From NCBI GenBank assembly GCA_903951825.1, contig CAJBDJ010000026.1, positions 1-64,000 on the forward strand: a stretch of DNA of 64,000 nt, read 5' to 3'. Each line of letters starts with the position of its first letter. Position 1 is the stretch's first letter. This document shows positions 29,366 through 38,462 of the stretch, piece after piece. The position numbers and the translations under genes are program-made. The DNA comes from an uncultured Pseudomonadota bacterium (GTDB lineage: Bacteria > Pseudomonadota > Gammaproteobacteria > Burkholderiales > Rhodocyclaceae). The notes beneath the pieces were generated by a model. It was not told where the DNA came from. It saw nothing but the letters and a program-made list of their open reading frames with translations, and ran no database searches.

Positions 29366-30866
29366 GTCGGCAGAGCTCGGTCACAAAATCGACAAGGCAA
29401 CCTTCAAGAAAGAGGTGCCTAAACTGCGTGCCGCCTTGCTTGACGCGCAATACGACATGCTGGAAAAAAAGGATTTTCCCGTTGTTATCCTGATCAGCGG
29501 GGTCGATGGCAGCGGCAAGGGGGAGACGATCAATCTGCTCTACTCGTGGATGGATCCGCGCCATATTTCGACGCTGGCCTTCTCTGCGCCCTCCGACGAA
29601 GAGCGCTCGCGTCCCTATATGTGGCGTTACTGGAGGGCACTGCCGCCGCGTGGCAAGATCGGTATTTTTGCCGGCTCCTGGTATTCGCAGCCAATTACCG
29701 ACCGGATTACCGGCACCATGCGGCGCTCCCAGATGGATGAGCGTCTCGACGATATCAACCGTTTCGAGGCGATGCTGGTCAATGAAGGTGCGCTGGTTCT
29801 GAAATTTTGGTTTCATTTGTCCAGGCAGGGTCAGAAAACCCGGCTCAAGGCGCTCGAGAGCAATCCGCATACAGCCTGGCGCGTCACCAAGGAAAGTTAC
29901 GATCGCCTGAAAACCTACAGCAAACTTCAGGAAGTCGCCGGGCATGTGCTGCGCGTCAGCAATACCGCGCATGCCCCGTGGATCATCGTTGAGGGAACCG
30001 ACGACGAATATCGCTCGCTGACCGTCGGCCGCATTGTGCTTGAGGCGATGAAGCGCCGCTTGCTGCAGTCGGGTCGTCAGCAAGTGCCGGTGGCACCGCC
30101 TATCGTTCATGCGATAGACCAGAAAAACGTCCTCAGCGAACTTGATCTGACGCAGAAACTGGCCAAAAAGGATTACGAGAGCCAGTTGGCCAAGTACCAG
30201 TCACGTCTTTCCGAACTCGTGCGCGACCCGCGCTTCGTTGGCAAGCGTTCGCTGGTTCTCGTTTTTGAAGGGTCGGATGCGGCTGGCAAGGGTGGCACCA
30301 TCCGGCGGATTGGGGCAGCGATGGATGCCCGTCAATACCAGATCGTGCCGATTGCCGCGCCGACTGAAGAAGAGCGCGCCCAGCCCTATTTGTGGCGTTT
30401 TTGGCGGCATTTGCCGCGCACCGGGCGGGCGGCGATTTTCGATCGTTCCTGGTACGGTCGCGTGCTCGTCGAGCGGGTCGAGGGCTTTTGCACCGAGGCC
30501 GACTGGCTGCGGGCTTATGCCGAGATCAACGATTTCGAGCACCAATTGGTCGATGCTGGCGCCATCGTCGTCAAGTTCTGGTTGCAGATCAGCGCCGATG
30601 AGCAGTTGCGCCGTTTCAAGGAGCGTCAGGATACTGAGTTCAAGCGCTTCAAGATTACCGACGAAGACTGGCGTAACCGCGAAAAATGGGACGATTACGT
30701 GTCTGCCGTTTGCGACATGGTCGATCGCACCTCAACCGGGCTCGCGCCGTGGACGCTGGTCGAGGCCAACGACAAAAATTTCGCCCGGGTCAAGGTCTTG
30801 AGAACGCTGTGCGAGCGCATCGAGGCGGCCTTGCAGGACGACGACGGAAAATATTCGGAAAAATGA
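29358..30866 (+). CDS. Two-domain PPK2, polyphosphate:AMP phosphotransferase
   Basis: This 502-residue protein has two tandem PPK2 domains, each with its own P-loop: GVDGSGKGE at 48-56 and GSDAAGKG at 305-312. Each also has a lid-module Trp-Arg-rich segment (RPYMWRYWRALP; QPYLWRFWRHLP). Double-domain PPK2 enzymes phosphorylate AMP to ADP with polyphosphate. In the first domain the GSWYSQ segment replaces the DRSWYGR of the second, so only the C-terminal domain may be catalytic. ATG 29358 follows AGGGAG. A polyphosphate role fits Rhodocyclales. Confidence 0.92.
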   Translation: MFESAELGHKIDKATFKKEVPKLRAALLDAQYDMLEKKDFPVVILISGVDGSGKGETINLLYSWMDPRHISTLAFSAPSDEERSRPYMWRYWRALPPRGKIGIFAGSWYSQPITDRITGTMRRSQMDERLDDINRFEAMLVNEGALVLKFWFHLSRQGQKTRLKALESNPHTAWRVTKESYDRLKTYSKLQEVAGHVLRVSNTAHAPWIIVEGTDDEYRSLTVGRIVLEAMKRRLLQSGRQQVPVAPPIVHAIDQKNVLSELDLTQKLAKKDYESQLAKYQSRLSELVRDPRFVGKRSLVLVFEGSDAAGKGGTIRRIGAAMDARQYQIVPIAAPTEEERAQPYLWRFWRHLPRTGRAAIFDRSWYGRVLVERVEGFCTEADWLRAYAEINDFEHQLVDAGAIVVKFWLQISADEQLRRFKERQDTEFKRFKITDEDWRNREKWDDYVSAVCDMVDRTSTGLAPWTLVEANDKNFARVKVLRTLCERIEAALQDDDGKYSEK

Positions 30867-32182
30867 GCGATACCCCTTACGACGAGAGTTTCGTCTCCTG
30901 GTTTCGGGCGGTCACGCCCTACATCAATTCGTTTCGCACCAAAACTTTCGTCATTGCTTTTGGCGGCAAGGCGGTGGCCAGCGAGTTTGCCAAAACGCTG
31001 GCTTACGACGTCAATCTGCTGGTCAGCCTGGGGATACGTCTGGTGCTGGTGCATGGCGCGCGACCGCAGATCGAAGAAGAGCTGCGCGAGAAAAATCTCG
31101 AGTCGATCTACCATCGCGGCTATCGCGTCACCGATGCGGCGGCGCTCGATTGCGTCCTCGATGCCGTCGGCAGCGTCTATCTCGAAATCGAAGCCATGCT
31201 CTCGCAAGGCCTGCCCAATACACCCATGGCCAATAGCCGGATTCGCGTGATCGGCGGCAATTTCATTACCGGTCAGCCGATTGGCGTTCTCGATGGTATC
31301 GACATGCAATATGCCGGCAAGGTGCGCAAGGTTGACGCCGAGGGTATCAACGCTCAGCTCGGCCTCGGCAATATCGTCCTACTCAACTGCGAGGGGCCGT
31401 CGCCGACCGGCGAGATTTTCAACCTGCAAATGGAAGAAGCTGCCGAGGCCGTCGCTATCGCCATCAAGGCCGACAAGCTGGTTTATCTGACCGATAGCCA
31501 GGGCGTCACCGATCAGGCCGGCGCCTTGATCGACGCAATGACGGCCGACGAAGTTGAAAGACTGCTCAGCGGTGGCGAATGGTTGTCGCACGATATCCGC
31601 CGCTATTTGCCGTGCACGGTGCGCTCGACCCGTGCCGGCGTCGGTCGCGTGCATTTGATCAGCTATCAGCAAGATGGCGCACTGCTGCGTGAATTGTTTA
31701 CTCACGATGGCGTCGGCACCGTGGTCACGCGGGAGTCGCTGGAAAACATTCGTGAAGCCAAGCCCGACGATATCGCCGCCCTGATTGCCCTGATCGAGCC
31801 GATGGAAAACGAGGGCATCCTCGTGCATCGTCCGCGCGAGTTGCTGGAGCGCGAAATCGAGCATTTCTCGATCATGTTGCATGACGAAATCATCGTTGGC
31901 TGCGCGGCGCTTTACGCCCACTCGGAAGAAGAGGCCGAACTGGCCTGCCTGGCGGTCAGTAGCGAACATCGCGAATGGGGTTATGGCGAGCAGCTGATGA
32001 AGCGGATTGAGCGGCGAGCCCGCAAAATGGGGATCAAGCGCCTGATCGTCTTGACCACCCGCACGGAACACTGGTTTGTCGAACGCGGCTTCAAGTTGGG
32101 TACGGTCGATGATTTGCCGGCCAAAAAACGCGACATGTACAACTATCAGCGGCGCTCAAGGGTATTGTTCAAAACCCTTTGA
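30863..32182 (+). CDS. argA: N-acetylglutamate synthase
   Basis: This 439-residue enzyme makes N-acetylglutamate, the first step of arginine synthesis. An amino-acid-kinase domain (about 1-280; VIAFGGKAV, VLVHGARPQIE, RVIGGNFITG) precedes a GNAT acetyltransferase domain (about 290-439; CLAVSSEHREWGYGEQL). The start overlaps the ppk2 stop by four bases (ATGA). Arginine is one of the two amino acids in cyanophycin, whose synthesis genes lie at the right end of the window. The kinase-like domain normally mediates arginine feedback inhibition. Confidence 0.96.
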   Translation: MSDTPYDESFVSWFRAVTPYINSFRTKTFVIAFGGKAVASEFAKTLAYDVNLLVSLGIRLVLVHGARPQIEEELREKNLESIYHRGYRVTDAAALDCVLDAVGSVYLEIEAMLSQGLPNTPMANSRIRVIGGNFITGQPIGVLDGIDMQYAGKVRKVDAEGINAQLGLGNIVLLNCEGPSPTGEIFNLQMEEAAEAVAIAIKADKLVYLTDSQGVTDQAGALIDAMTADEVERLLSGGEWLSHDIRRYLPCTVRSTRAGVGRVHLISYQQDGALLRELFTHDGVGTVVTRESLENIREAKPDDIAALIALIEPMENEGILVHRPRELLEREIEHFSIMLHDEIIVGCAALYAHSEEEAELACLAVSSEHREWGYGEQLMKRIERRARKMGIKRLIVLTTRTEHWFVERGFKLGTVDDLPAKKRDMYNYQRRSRVLFKTL

Positions 32183-32315
32183 TGCAGCGGCTCCCTGATC
32201 TGAGGGGGGCGCTGCCCGGCTGGCGAAGAGGCTCGACGTCCACCCACGGCGACCTGATTGCTTGTACGCTAAAACCTTATAATCCTGCCCGTCACCACAT
32301 TTACTGGAGTGTTAC

Positions 32316-32588
32316 ATGGCACGTACTGTCAATTGCATCAAGCTGGGTCGCGAGGCGGAAGGTCTCGATTTTCCGCCGTATCCCGGCGAGCTGGGCAAGC
32401 GTATTTATGAGCATGTTTCCAAAGAAGCCTGGGCACAATGGATCAAAATGCAGACTATGCTGATCAATGAAAATCGCCTGCAACTCGTGGATCCGCGCCA
32501 TCGCAAATATCTCGCAGAACAGGTCGAAAAACATTTTTTTGGCGAAGGTGCCGATCAGATTCAAGGCTACGTACCCCCCAAAGCCTGA
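32316..32588 (+). CDS. yggX: YggX, iron-trafficking and oxidative-damage protection protein
   Basis: This 90-residue protein is the complete YggX family member, beginning [20 protein letters not shown] with the conserved Cys7. It helps protect iron-sulfur clusters and is regarded as an Fe(II)-trafficking protein. It begins 133 bases after argA and is followed by a strong terminator, so it is probably monocistronic. Length is the family norm. Confidence 0.96.
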   Translation: MARTVNCIKLGREAEGLDFPPYPGELGKRIYEHVSKEAWAQWIKMQTMLINENRLQLVDPRHRKYLAEQVEKHFFGEGADQIQGYVPPKA

Positions 32589-32598
32589 TCCATACGCA

Positions 32599-32624
32599 AA
32601 CGAGGGCGCCAAGCCCTCGTTTTT
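32599..32624 (+). terminator. Intrinsic terminator after yggX
   Basis: AACGAGGGC (32599-32607) pairs with GCCCTCGTT (32613-32621) over a five-base loop, and the stem runs into TTTTT. It lies ten bases past the yggX stop. The opposite strand also has an A-rich left side that becomes TTTG, so it may end the convergent rpiA transcript as well. Confidence 0.9.
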
Positions 32625-32692
32625 ATTTAATCAGGAATCGCCGAGAGCCCTGCGCTCAACACCATAAACGCCCCAAAATCGGCAAAATCGCC

Positions 32693-33361
32693 TCAAGGTA
32701 TTGTCAATACACCGTCTGCCGTTCCCAGTAGCAGAACGTTGGCCGGACGGAGCGCAAAGAGCCCGTTGCAGACAACGCCGGCAATCTGGTTAATTTTCGT
32801 TTCAAGTCCTTGCGGGTCGGCGATACGCAATCCATGGACGTCGATAATCAGATTGCCGTTATCGCTGACAAAGTTCTTGCGTAGCACCGGTCTTCCTCCC
32901 AGCTTGGCAAGTTCTCGAGAAACATGGGCAAGCGCCATCGGGATCACTTCAACCGGCAAGGGAAAACTGCCCAAGGTGCCAACCCGCTTCGACGTATCTG
33001 CAATGCAAACGAAGGTGTCAGCAACCGCCGCAACAATTTTCTCCCGCGTCAAGGCACCGCCACCGCCCTTGATCATATTCAAGCCACCGTCTATCTCGTC
33101 GGCACCGTCGACATAAACGGGCATGTGATCAACGTCGTTGAGGTCGAAAACAGTAATTCCGTGGCTTTCCAGGCGCATACGAGTCGCCTCTGAGCTGGCA
33201 ACGGCACCTCGGTACTGGTGCTTGATCCCGGCTAGTACATCGATGAAAAAATTGGCTGTCGAGCCTGTGCCGACACCGATAACGCTGCCCGCCGGGGCGT
33301 GTTTGGCGACATAGTCGCCGGCCGCCTGAGCCACTGCCTGCTTGAGCTCATCCTGAGTCAT
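32693..33361 (-). CDS. rpiA: Ribose-5-phosphate isomerase A
   Basis: This 222-residue enzyme interconverts ribose-5-phosphate and ribulose-5-phosphate, completing the sugar-rearranging part of the Calvin cycle encoded in this window. [13 protein letters not shown], the DGADEID active-site loop and the [11 protein letters not shown] segment are intact. It converges on yggX. Its upstream 130-base gap (33362-33491) separates it from the defence island and contains no feature I can support beyond a GC-rich dyad. Confidence 0.97.
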   Translation of the reverse strand: MTQDELKQAVAQAAGDYVAKHAPAGSVIGVGTGSTANFFIDVLAGIKHQYRGAVASSEATRMRLESHGITVFDLNDVDHMPVYVDGADEIDGGLNMIKGGGGALTREKIVAAVADTFVCIADTSKRVGTLGSFPLPVEVIPMALAHVSRELAKLGGRPVLRKNFVSDNGNLIIDVHGLRIADPQGLETKINQIAGVVCNGLFALRPANVLLLGTADGVLTIP

Positions 33362-33491
33362 GAAGCCATCTCCCCTGTGTAAATGCCGCCGATTTTACTG
33401 CCAAAAAACTTTAACTCCCCGCCCTGCCACGGCGCCGTGGAGGTCTGCGGAGGCCTCTCAAATGCCTGAAAGCAAGCTTTAGCCTGATCGC

Positions 33492-36400
33492 TCATGCCTT
33501 GGCAAAAACATCCTCGACCGAGCGAGCAACAACATACCGTGCAGCATCCGCCTCAGTCGCCAGAGCCGTAAAGTGCGCGGCACCGCACTTGATCTTGCCG
33601 CCCTCCCGATCCCGAAGCTCATCGTCAAACAAGCTACCCTTGGTCTCAACAACGAAGTACAGGCGCTCCTGCCCGTCCAGCGTCACCAGCACCCCCCAGT
33701 CGGGGTTGTACGTCCCAAGCGGGGTCGGCACCTTGAACCAGCCGGGCAGCTTGGCATAGACCTTGACAGCCTCGTTCTTCTCAAGAGACTCCGCAAAGTC
33801 ACGCTCGATGGCCGAGTCGTAAACGACATGCTCATAAACTGACCGTTCGGTATTGAGCACCATGTTTTGCAAGTAACCGGACATCTCTTCCGACTCGAAT
33901 AGCGCCTGAGCGTAGTAGTGCTCGTCACCGAGGCGCTGGTATTTAATGCCATCGACCAAAGCCAGGCGCTTGCAACGGTTAATTGCGTCCGAGGCCAGTT
34001 CGATGAACTGCTGCGGATTACGCTTGAAATCGTTCAGCCGGGTGCTCTCGGTCAGGATGCGGGCAATTGTCTTGCGAGTCAGTTGGGTTCTGTCTTGCAG
34101 TTCCGTCAGCACATCGGGCAACTCAACATCCGCCTCATAGAGGGCGATGGGTTCGGATACCGACAACAGCGAAGCATCGACACCTGCCTTGCCAATCGCC
34201 ATGCCAGCCTTCTTCCCTGCAGGCGGGTCTTGGAAACGGGTGGGGCATCGTCCAGCGCCTGGATACAGCGTTCGATCAGCTTTTCGTTGTCGAATTGAAC
34301 GCGATACGTCGTCTTGTGCTTGATGCGATCCCACAGGGCCTTGAAGTCAGGGCTTAACAAGACCGATTTTCTGACCGGAATCGGCTTGCGGTCGTCGGCA
34401 TTCTTGACCTCCAGCTTGCCGGAAAGCTTCTTCAGTACCGCCACGATTTGCTGGCGCTGAGCCTCAAATTCCGCAGGCAATTTCAGGTCGCCACGCTTCA
34501 ACGCTGTTTTCAGCGAATCCTGGACCTTGCCCCCGCCTTTCCCGTTATCGCTGATATAACCCTGAGCCTGGAGGTGGCTCCACAAGGTTTTGGATGCCTC
34601 GAAGCCAAAGGGCGAAACGTCGCCACTGTCTGAGGTCACGGGAATCCCGGCGAATTCGTGCTCATGCACCACACCGAACTGAATCCCGGTGTCCTTCTCA
34701 ATATCCCTCTGCAGGTTTTCGGCAAACTGCTCATAGCTTTCCGTGGCAATGACGGTCAGCGTATTGACCTCGAAACCTCGCAGCCGCTCGCCCTTCTGAT
34801 TGACGCACAGACGCAGCCCACGGCCAATCGTTTGCCGGCGCCACCGTTCGGTTTCACGGGTCGAAAAGTTGCAAATCTGGAAGACGTTCGGGTTGTCCCA
34901 ACCTTCCTTCAAGGCAGAGTGCGAAAAGATGAATTTCAGCGGCGACTCGAAGGAGAGCAATTTTTCCTTGTCGCGCATGATGAGGCTGTAGGTATCGTCG
35001 TCGGCAGCGGTTGTGCCGCTTGTGTCCTTGAGTATTTCGACCGTTTTGCCGCCGACCTTCTTCTTGTCGATGGAAAAATAGCCGTTGTGCACCTCATCGG
35101 CAGCCGTCGCCAGGTCGATTTCACCAAACAGCTTCTGGTAATCGGGGTGACGTGCCCAACGCTTGTACTCTTCCTCGAAGATCGTGGCGTATTCGCCCTT
35201 CACCGGGTTGCCTTGCTCGTCGTATTGCCGGTATTTCCCCACTTCGTCGATGAAAAAGAGGCTCAACACTTTCACGCCCAGTGGCCGGAGGCGCTTTTCC
35301 TTATCCAGATGCTCTTTGATGGTGCGACGAATCATCTCCCGATGCACGGCGTTGGCATCCACGTCACCCCAGGCTTCGCCAATACGCAGAAACACCTCGC
35401 TGCCCGGCACCTTTAGTTCCAGGAACTGATCGCTGCCGCCTTTATTGCCACGCTTGCCGCTACCGGCGCGGATTTCCCCGATGCGTATGTCAGCATACAA
35501 GGCTCGTCTGGTCTCCTGCTCCAGATCGAAGCCATCCTGAACCGTCATCGTGTCCCGACGCACCACGCCAGCGGCGTTTTCAAGATCAACCTCGATGCTG
35601 GCCGAAATCACCCCGCGCTTGTTGTTGACCGCAAGCAGCTTGACGTAGGGCTTGTTGTTACCGCCCTGCACGGTGGACGCAGCCACCTCGATCTGCTTCA
35701 CCAGGCGCTGCTCGTAGGCATCGACGGCGTCGAGGCGGTACACCATGTTGTGCTTTTCAACGTGCGTTGCTGAATAACGCAGGGTGCAAAGCGGCGACAT
35801 TTGCGCCAACGCCTTCTTGCCCTTGCCGTCGATACCGCCATCAACGCTTTGCGGCTCATCGACGATCAGGATCGGGCTGGTCTGCCGAATCAGGTCGATG
35901 GGGCGCTCACCGCCCGTTTTCTCGCTGGCCCGGTACATCTTGTTCTTCGACTTCTCACGGCGCTTGCTCTCATCAGACTCTTCTGCCTGTGCTGCCGCTT
36001 CGTCACCGAACTTGTTGATCGCCCCGACCGTGATGACCATGATCTGAATGTTCGGGCTGGTCGCAAAGTTGCGAACCTGGCCGAGCTTGTCGGAATCGTA
36101 CTGAAAGAACTCGTAGCCCTTGGCGCTGGGGTACAGCCCCTCGAAATGCTCGCGGGTGATCTGCAGCGTTTTGTTCACGCCTTCCTTGATCGCCACCGAC
36201 GGTACCACCACCACGAACTTGGTGAAGCCATAGCGCTGGTTCAACTCGAACACGGTTCGGAGGTAAACATAAGTCTTGCCCGTGCCGGTTTCCATCTCCA
36301 CCGTAAAGTCGAGCGGCTGCCTGGATTCCAGCGGCAGCGAAGGCGGCAAGCCGTTGCGAAGCTGCACCTGCTGCAGGTTTTCGTTCAATTCCTCATCGAC

Positions 36401-36613
36401 GATCAGTCGTAAGGAATTGCCGATACCACCGCTCTCGGTGAATTGCTTGCCTTCAAAGCTTTGCTGAGTGCTGTTGTTAGCAAATGCGCCGCCCAAGGCT
36501 TGAGCCGTGACCGTGAAAACGGAGCGACAAACCTCCTGGCCCCGGAACAAGTCACAGACGGCCTCGATGGCTTCGATTTGGTAGGGCAGATCGGATTCAA
36601 AATGCAGTTTCAT
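33492..36613 (-). pseudogene. res: Type III restriction enzyme Res subunit, frameshifted
   Basis: Res is the ATP-dependent translocase/nuclease of type III restriction. The first 799 codons (36613 to about 34217) contain Walker A METGTGKT (107-114), the DEPQ box (252-255) and motif VI (QTIGRGLRL). The frame then runs into unrelated residues and stops at 34106. The next frame continues without a gap, from residues GKKAGMAIGKAG to 33492, with the nuclease core NPDWG...VVETKGS. Adding one base at the GGG run (34215-34217) restores about 1040 residues. The split removes the nuclease domain. Sequencing error or a real mutation are both possible. Confidence 0.88.
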
Positions 36614-36621
36614 GGAGCATC

Positions 36622-36695
36622 CTTGTCTAAACCGAACGTGATCCGCTGATCCTAGACAATATAAAGATCAATAACTTATGAGATTTCTTGTCTAG
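36622..36695. promoter_or_regulatory. Repeated CTTGTCTA motif in the res leader
   Basis: The 129-base gap before res holds three copies of an eight-base motif: CTTGTCTA at 36622-36629 and 36687-36694, and its inverse TAGACAA within 36652-36659. The copies are 30 and 35 bases apart. The stretch is AT-rich compared with the flanking genes. This suggests that res has its own promoter and operator, separate from mod-darT-darG. The binding protein is unknown. Confidence 0.4.
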
Positions 36696-36742
36696 CTCAG
36701 GAATCAACAGCCCCCCTCCAAGACAAGCCATCACCCACGCCC

Positions 36743-37807
36743 TCACCCGAGAGCAGAGTGAGGGACCGGATGAATCCATCCCTTGTCAGCCAGTACGTTT
36801 AGCGCAATACCGATTTGCCTCGGGGAAAACTGACGTTTTCTTTCATTCCAAGCATGGGTGCGAGCAACAACATCCGACTGATTACGGACTGAAGGCTCCT
36901 GCTGGGTAATCCAATGCACAGTAGCCAACAACTCCAGGCCGAAGGGTGTTTCAAATCCCTCAACCAGGGAATCAACCCGTTCAAAACGCGCACGGGTTTC
37001 CTGATGAGACGCCAGGAAGGTATTGGCATCCTGGACAGCACCCGGCACCAGGTTCAAGGGTTTTGTCGGATCATCGCCACCATCTGCATAACCAGAAATC
37101 AGGTGCCCTTCGATGGTGCGAAGGACATGCCGAAGATTCTGTGCATAAGGGCCATACGACCCCTTGGTGTAATTCAAGCGCAGAGGTTCTCCGGCCACCT
37201 GCATGAAGTACATCAGTTTATGCACCTCCAGCAGGGAAATCGTAGGATCGAGCAGTCCCTTCATGTAACGATTTACCAGCTCGACCAAAGCGGCACGGCC
37301 CGGCGTCATTTTGGGTACTTCCCGGCTGTGCTGCATTTTGTCGGCTTGCGGAGCCCCCTTGGGCTCATAGATGCGTACCGTTACATCGTCCAACGGAGAC
37401 AAATGCTTTTCGATCAAGGGACGTACATCTTCCCAATTGAGGCCACCCAGACCGCTACCTAGCGGTGGAATCGCAATCGACCTGATACCCCGTGCCTTGA
37501 TTTCGGAAGCAAGTGCCACCAACCCGGATTCAATGTCTTCGATCCGGCTGTTGCCACGCCAATGGCGTTTGGTCGGGAAATTCACGATGTAGCTCGGCGT
37601 GGTCAGTTGGCCGGTTTCAAACATGAACATGCGACCCGGCTGGACTTCTTTGCGCGCACACGCTGCTTCGTAGGCTTTGCAGTTTTCCGGCCAAGCATTC
37701 TTGAACTGCAGGGCGATGCCACGCCCCATCACGCCAACACAGTTCACCGTGTTGACGATGGCCTCTGCCTCGTCCTTCAAAATGTCGCCGCTCGTTAATT
37801 CAATCAT
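36743..37807 (-). CDS. darG: DarG antitoxin, macrodomain DNA ADP-ribosylglycohydrolase
   Basis: This 354-residue antitoxin has an N-terminal macrodomain (about 1-155; IELTSGDILK, AIVNTVNCVGVMGRGIA, IPPLGSGLGGLNW) that removes ADP-ribose from DNA. A C-terminal domain (about 175-354; LLEVHKLMYFMQVAGEP) binds and blocks the toxin in characterised DarG proteins. It follows darT by 14 bases on the same strand. The start is ATG 37807; a nine-codon upstream extension of the frame lies inside darT. All expected macrodomain motifs are present, so it looks functional. Confidence 0.95.
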   Translation of the reverse strand: MIELTSGDILKDEAEAIVNTVNCVGVMGRGIALQFKNAWPENCKAYEAACARKEVQPGRMFMFETGQLTTPSYIVNFPTKRHWRGNSRIEDIESGLVALASEIKARGIRSIAIPPLGSGLGGLNWEDVRPLIEKHLSPLDDVTVRIYEPKGAPQADKMQHSREVPKMTPGRAALVELVNRYMKGLLDPTISLLEVHKLMYFMQVAGEPLRLNYTKGSYGPYAQNLRHVLRTIEGHLISGYADGGDDPTKPLNLVPGAVQDANTFLASHQETRARFERVDSLVEGFETPFGLELLATVHWITQQEPSVRNQSDVVARTHAWNERKRQFSPRQIGIALNVLADKGWIHPVPHSALG

Positions 37808-37821
37808 GGCGATCCCCCGCG

Positions 37822-38460
37822 TCAGTAGTACCACTCGGCCTTCACTTCGACCGTTGGCTTATGTTCTTGTTGCTGCAAAATGTTCAAAACTTGCCCGTAA
37901 ACGATATTGTCACTGACACCAATGCGCCTGACCAGTCCCCACGGAAAACTGTTTTCAATCAGAAATTCACTCTGTTTCTCTTCCTTGCACTGCGTCCACC
38001 CTCTCGCCTGAACAGCATCCCAATTGATCTCCGATAGCTGTGCCAAGTTGGCTCGGTCTTCAAAATAATGCGATCCAGCATTCGACAAGGTGAATGCCCA
38101 GCGACGGCCATGAGCATTTGCCCACTCGATGGTTTCGTTAATATCCGCTTCAAGATGAATGATCGGGTCTTGCCCGCCCTGATAATCCAGTTCCGGATTA
38201 CGTCGATACATCAAATAAAGCATGACCGAACGTGGGCAAAAATAGAAAGGAACACATTGCCCTACAAATAAGGTGGGATGGCTATTCAGGCGCAATTCGG
38301 TCAACCGACGCTGCTTGATATTGCTCATGCCAACCACTGTTCCCGGCAAAGTGTGTTCCAACACCTTCGCATCCGAAAAAAGCCCCTTGCAACTCAGAAT
38401 CGAAGGTAGTCGATCCACGTGGCAGATGTGGTAAATCTTGGGCTGGGCTGGCATTGGCAT
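37822..38460 (-). CDS. darT: DarT toxin, DNA ADP-ribosyltransferase
   Basis: This 212-residue DUF4433 protein is the toxin of DarTG. DarT attaches ADP-ribose from NAD to thymidine in single-stranded DNA; phage infection can release it. The NAD-contacting region (YHICHVDRLPSIL), Arg51 and the catalytic Glu165 in KQSEFLIENSFPW align with known DarT residues, so activity is expected. Its ATG lies two bases after the mod stop codon, so it is translationally coupled to the methyltransferase. A second in-frame ATG two codons later is possible. Confidence 0.95.
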   Translation of the reverse strand: MPMPAQPKIYHICHVDRLPSILSCKGLFSDAKVLEHTLPGTVVGMSNIKQRRLTELRLNSHPTLFVGQCVPFYFCPRSVMLYLMYRRNPELDYQGGQDPIIHLEADINETIEWANAHGRRWAFTLSNAGSHYFEDRANLAQLSEINWDAVQARGWTQCKEEKQSEFLIENSFPWGLVRRIGVSDNIVYGQVLNILQQQEHKPTVEVKAEWYY

Positions 38461-38462
38461 GG

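Noticed and set aside
30686..30862. Extended N-terminus for argA inside ppk2
   Set aside because: The added residues do not match acetylglutamate synthases, and the ATG at 30863 gives a family-like start with a typical four-base overlap.
33492..34334. The second res frame as an independent gene
   Set aside because: Its first 40 codons are a different-frame reading of res and its body is the normal C-terminal nuclease region of Res, so a frameshift explains it better.
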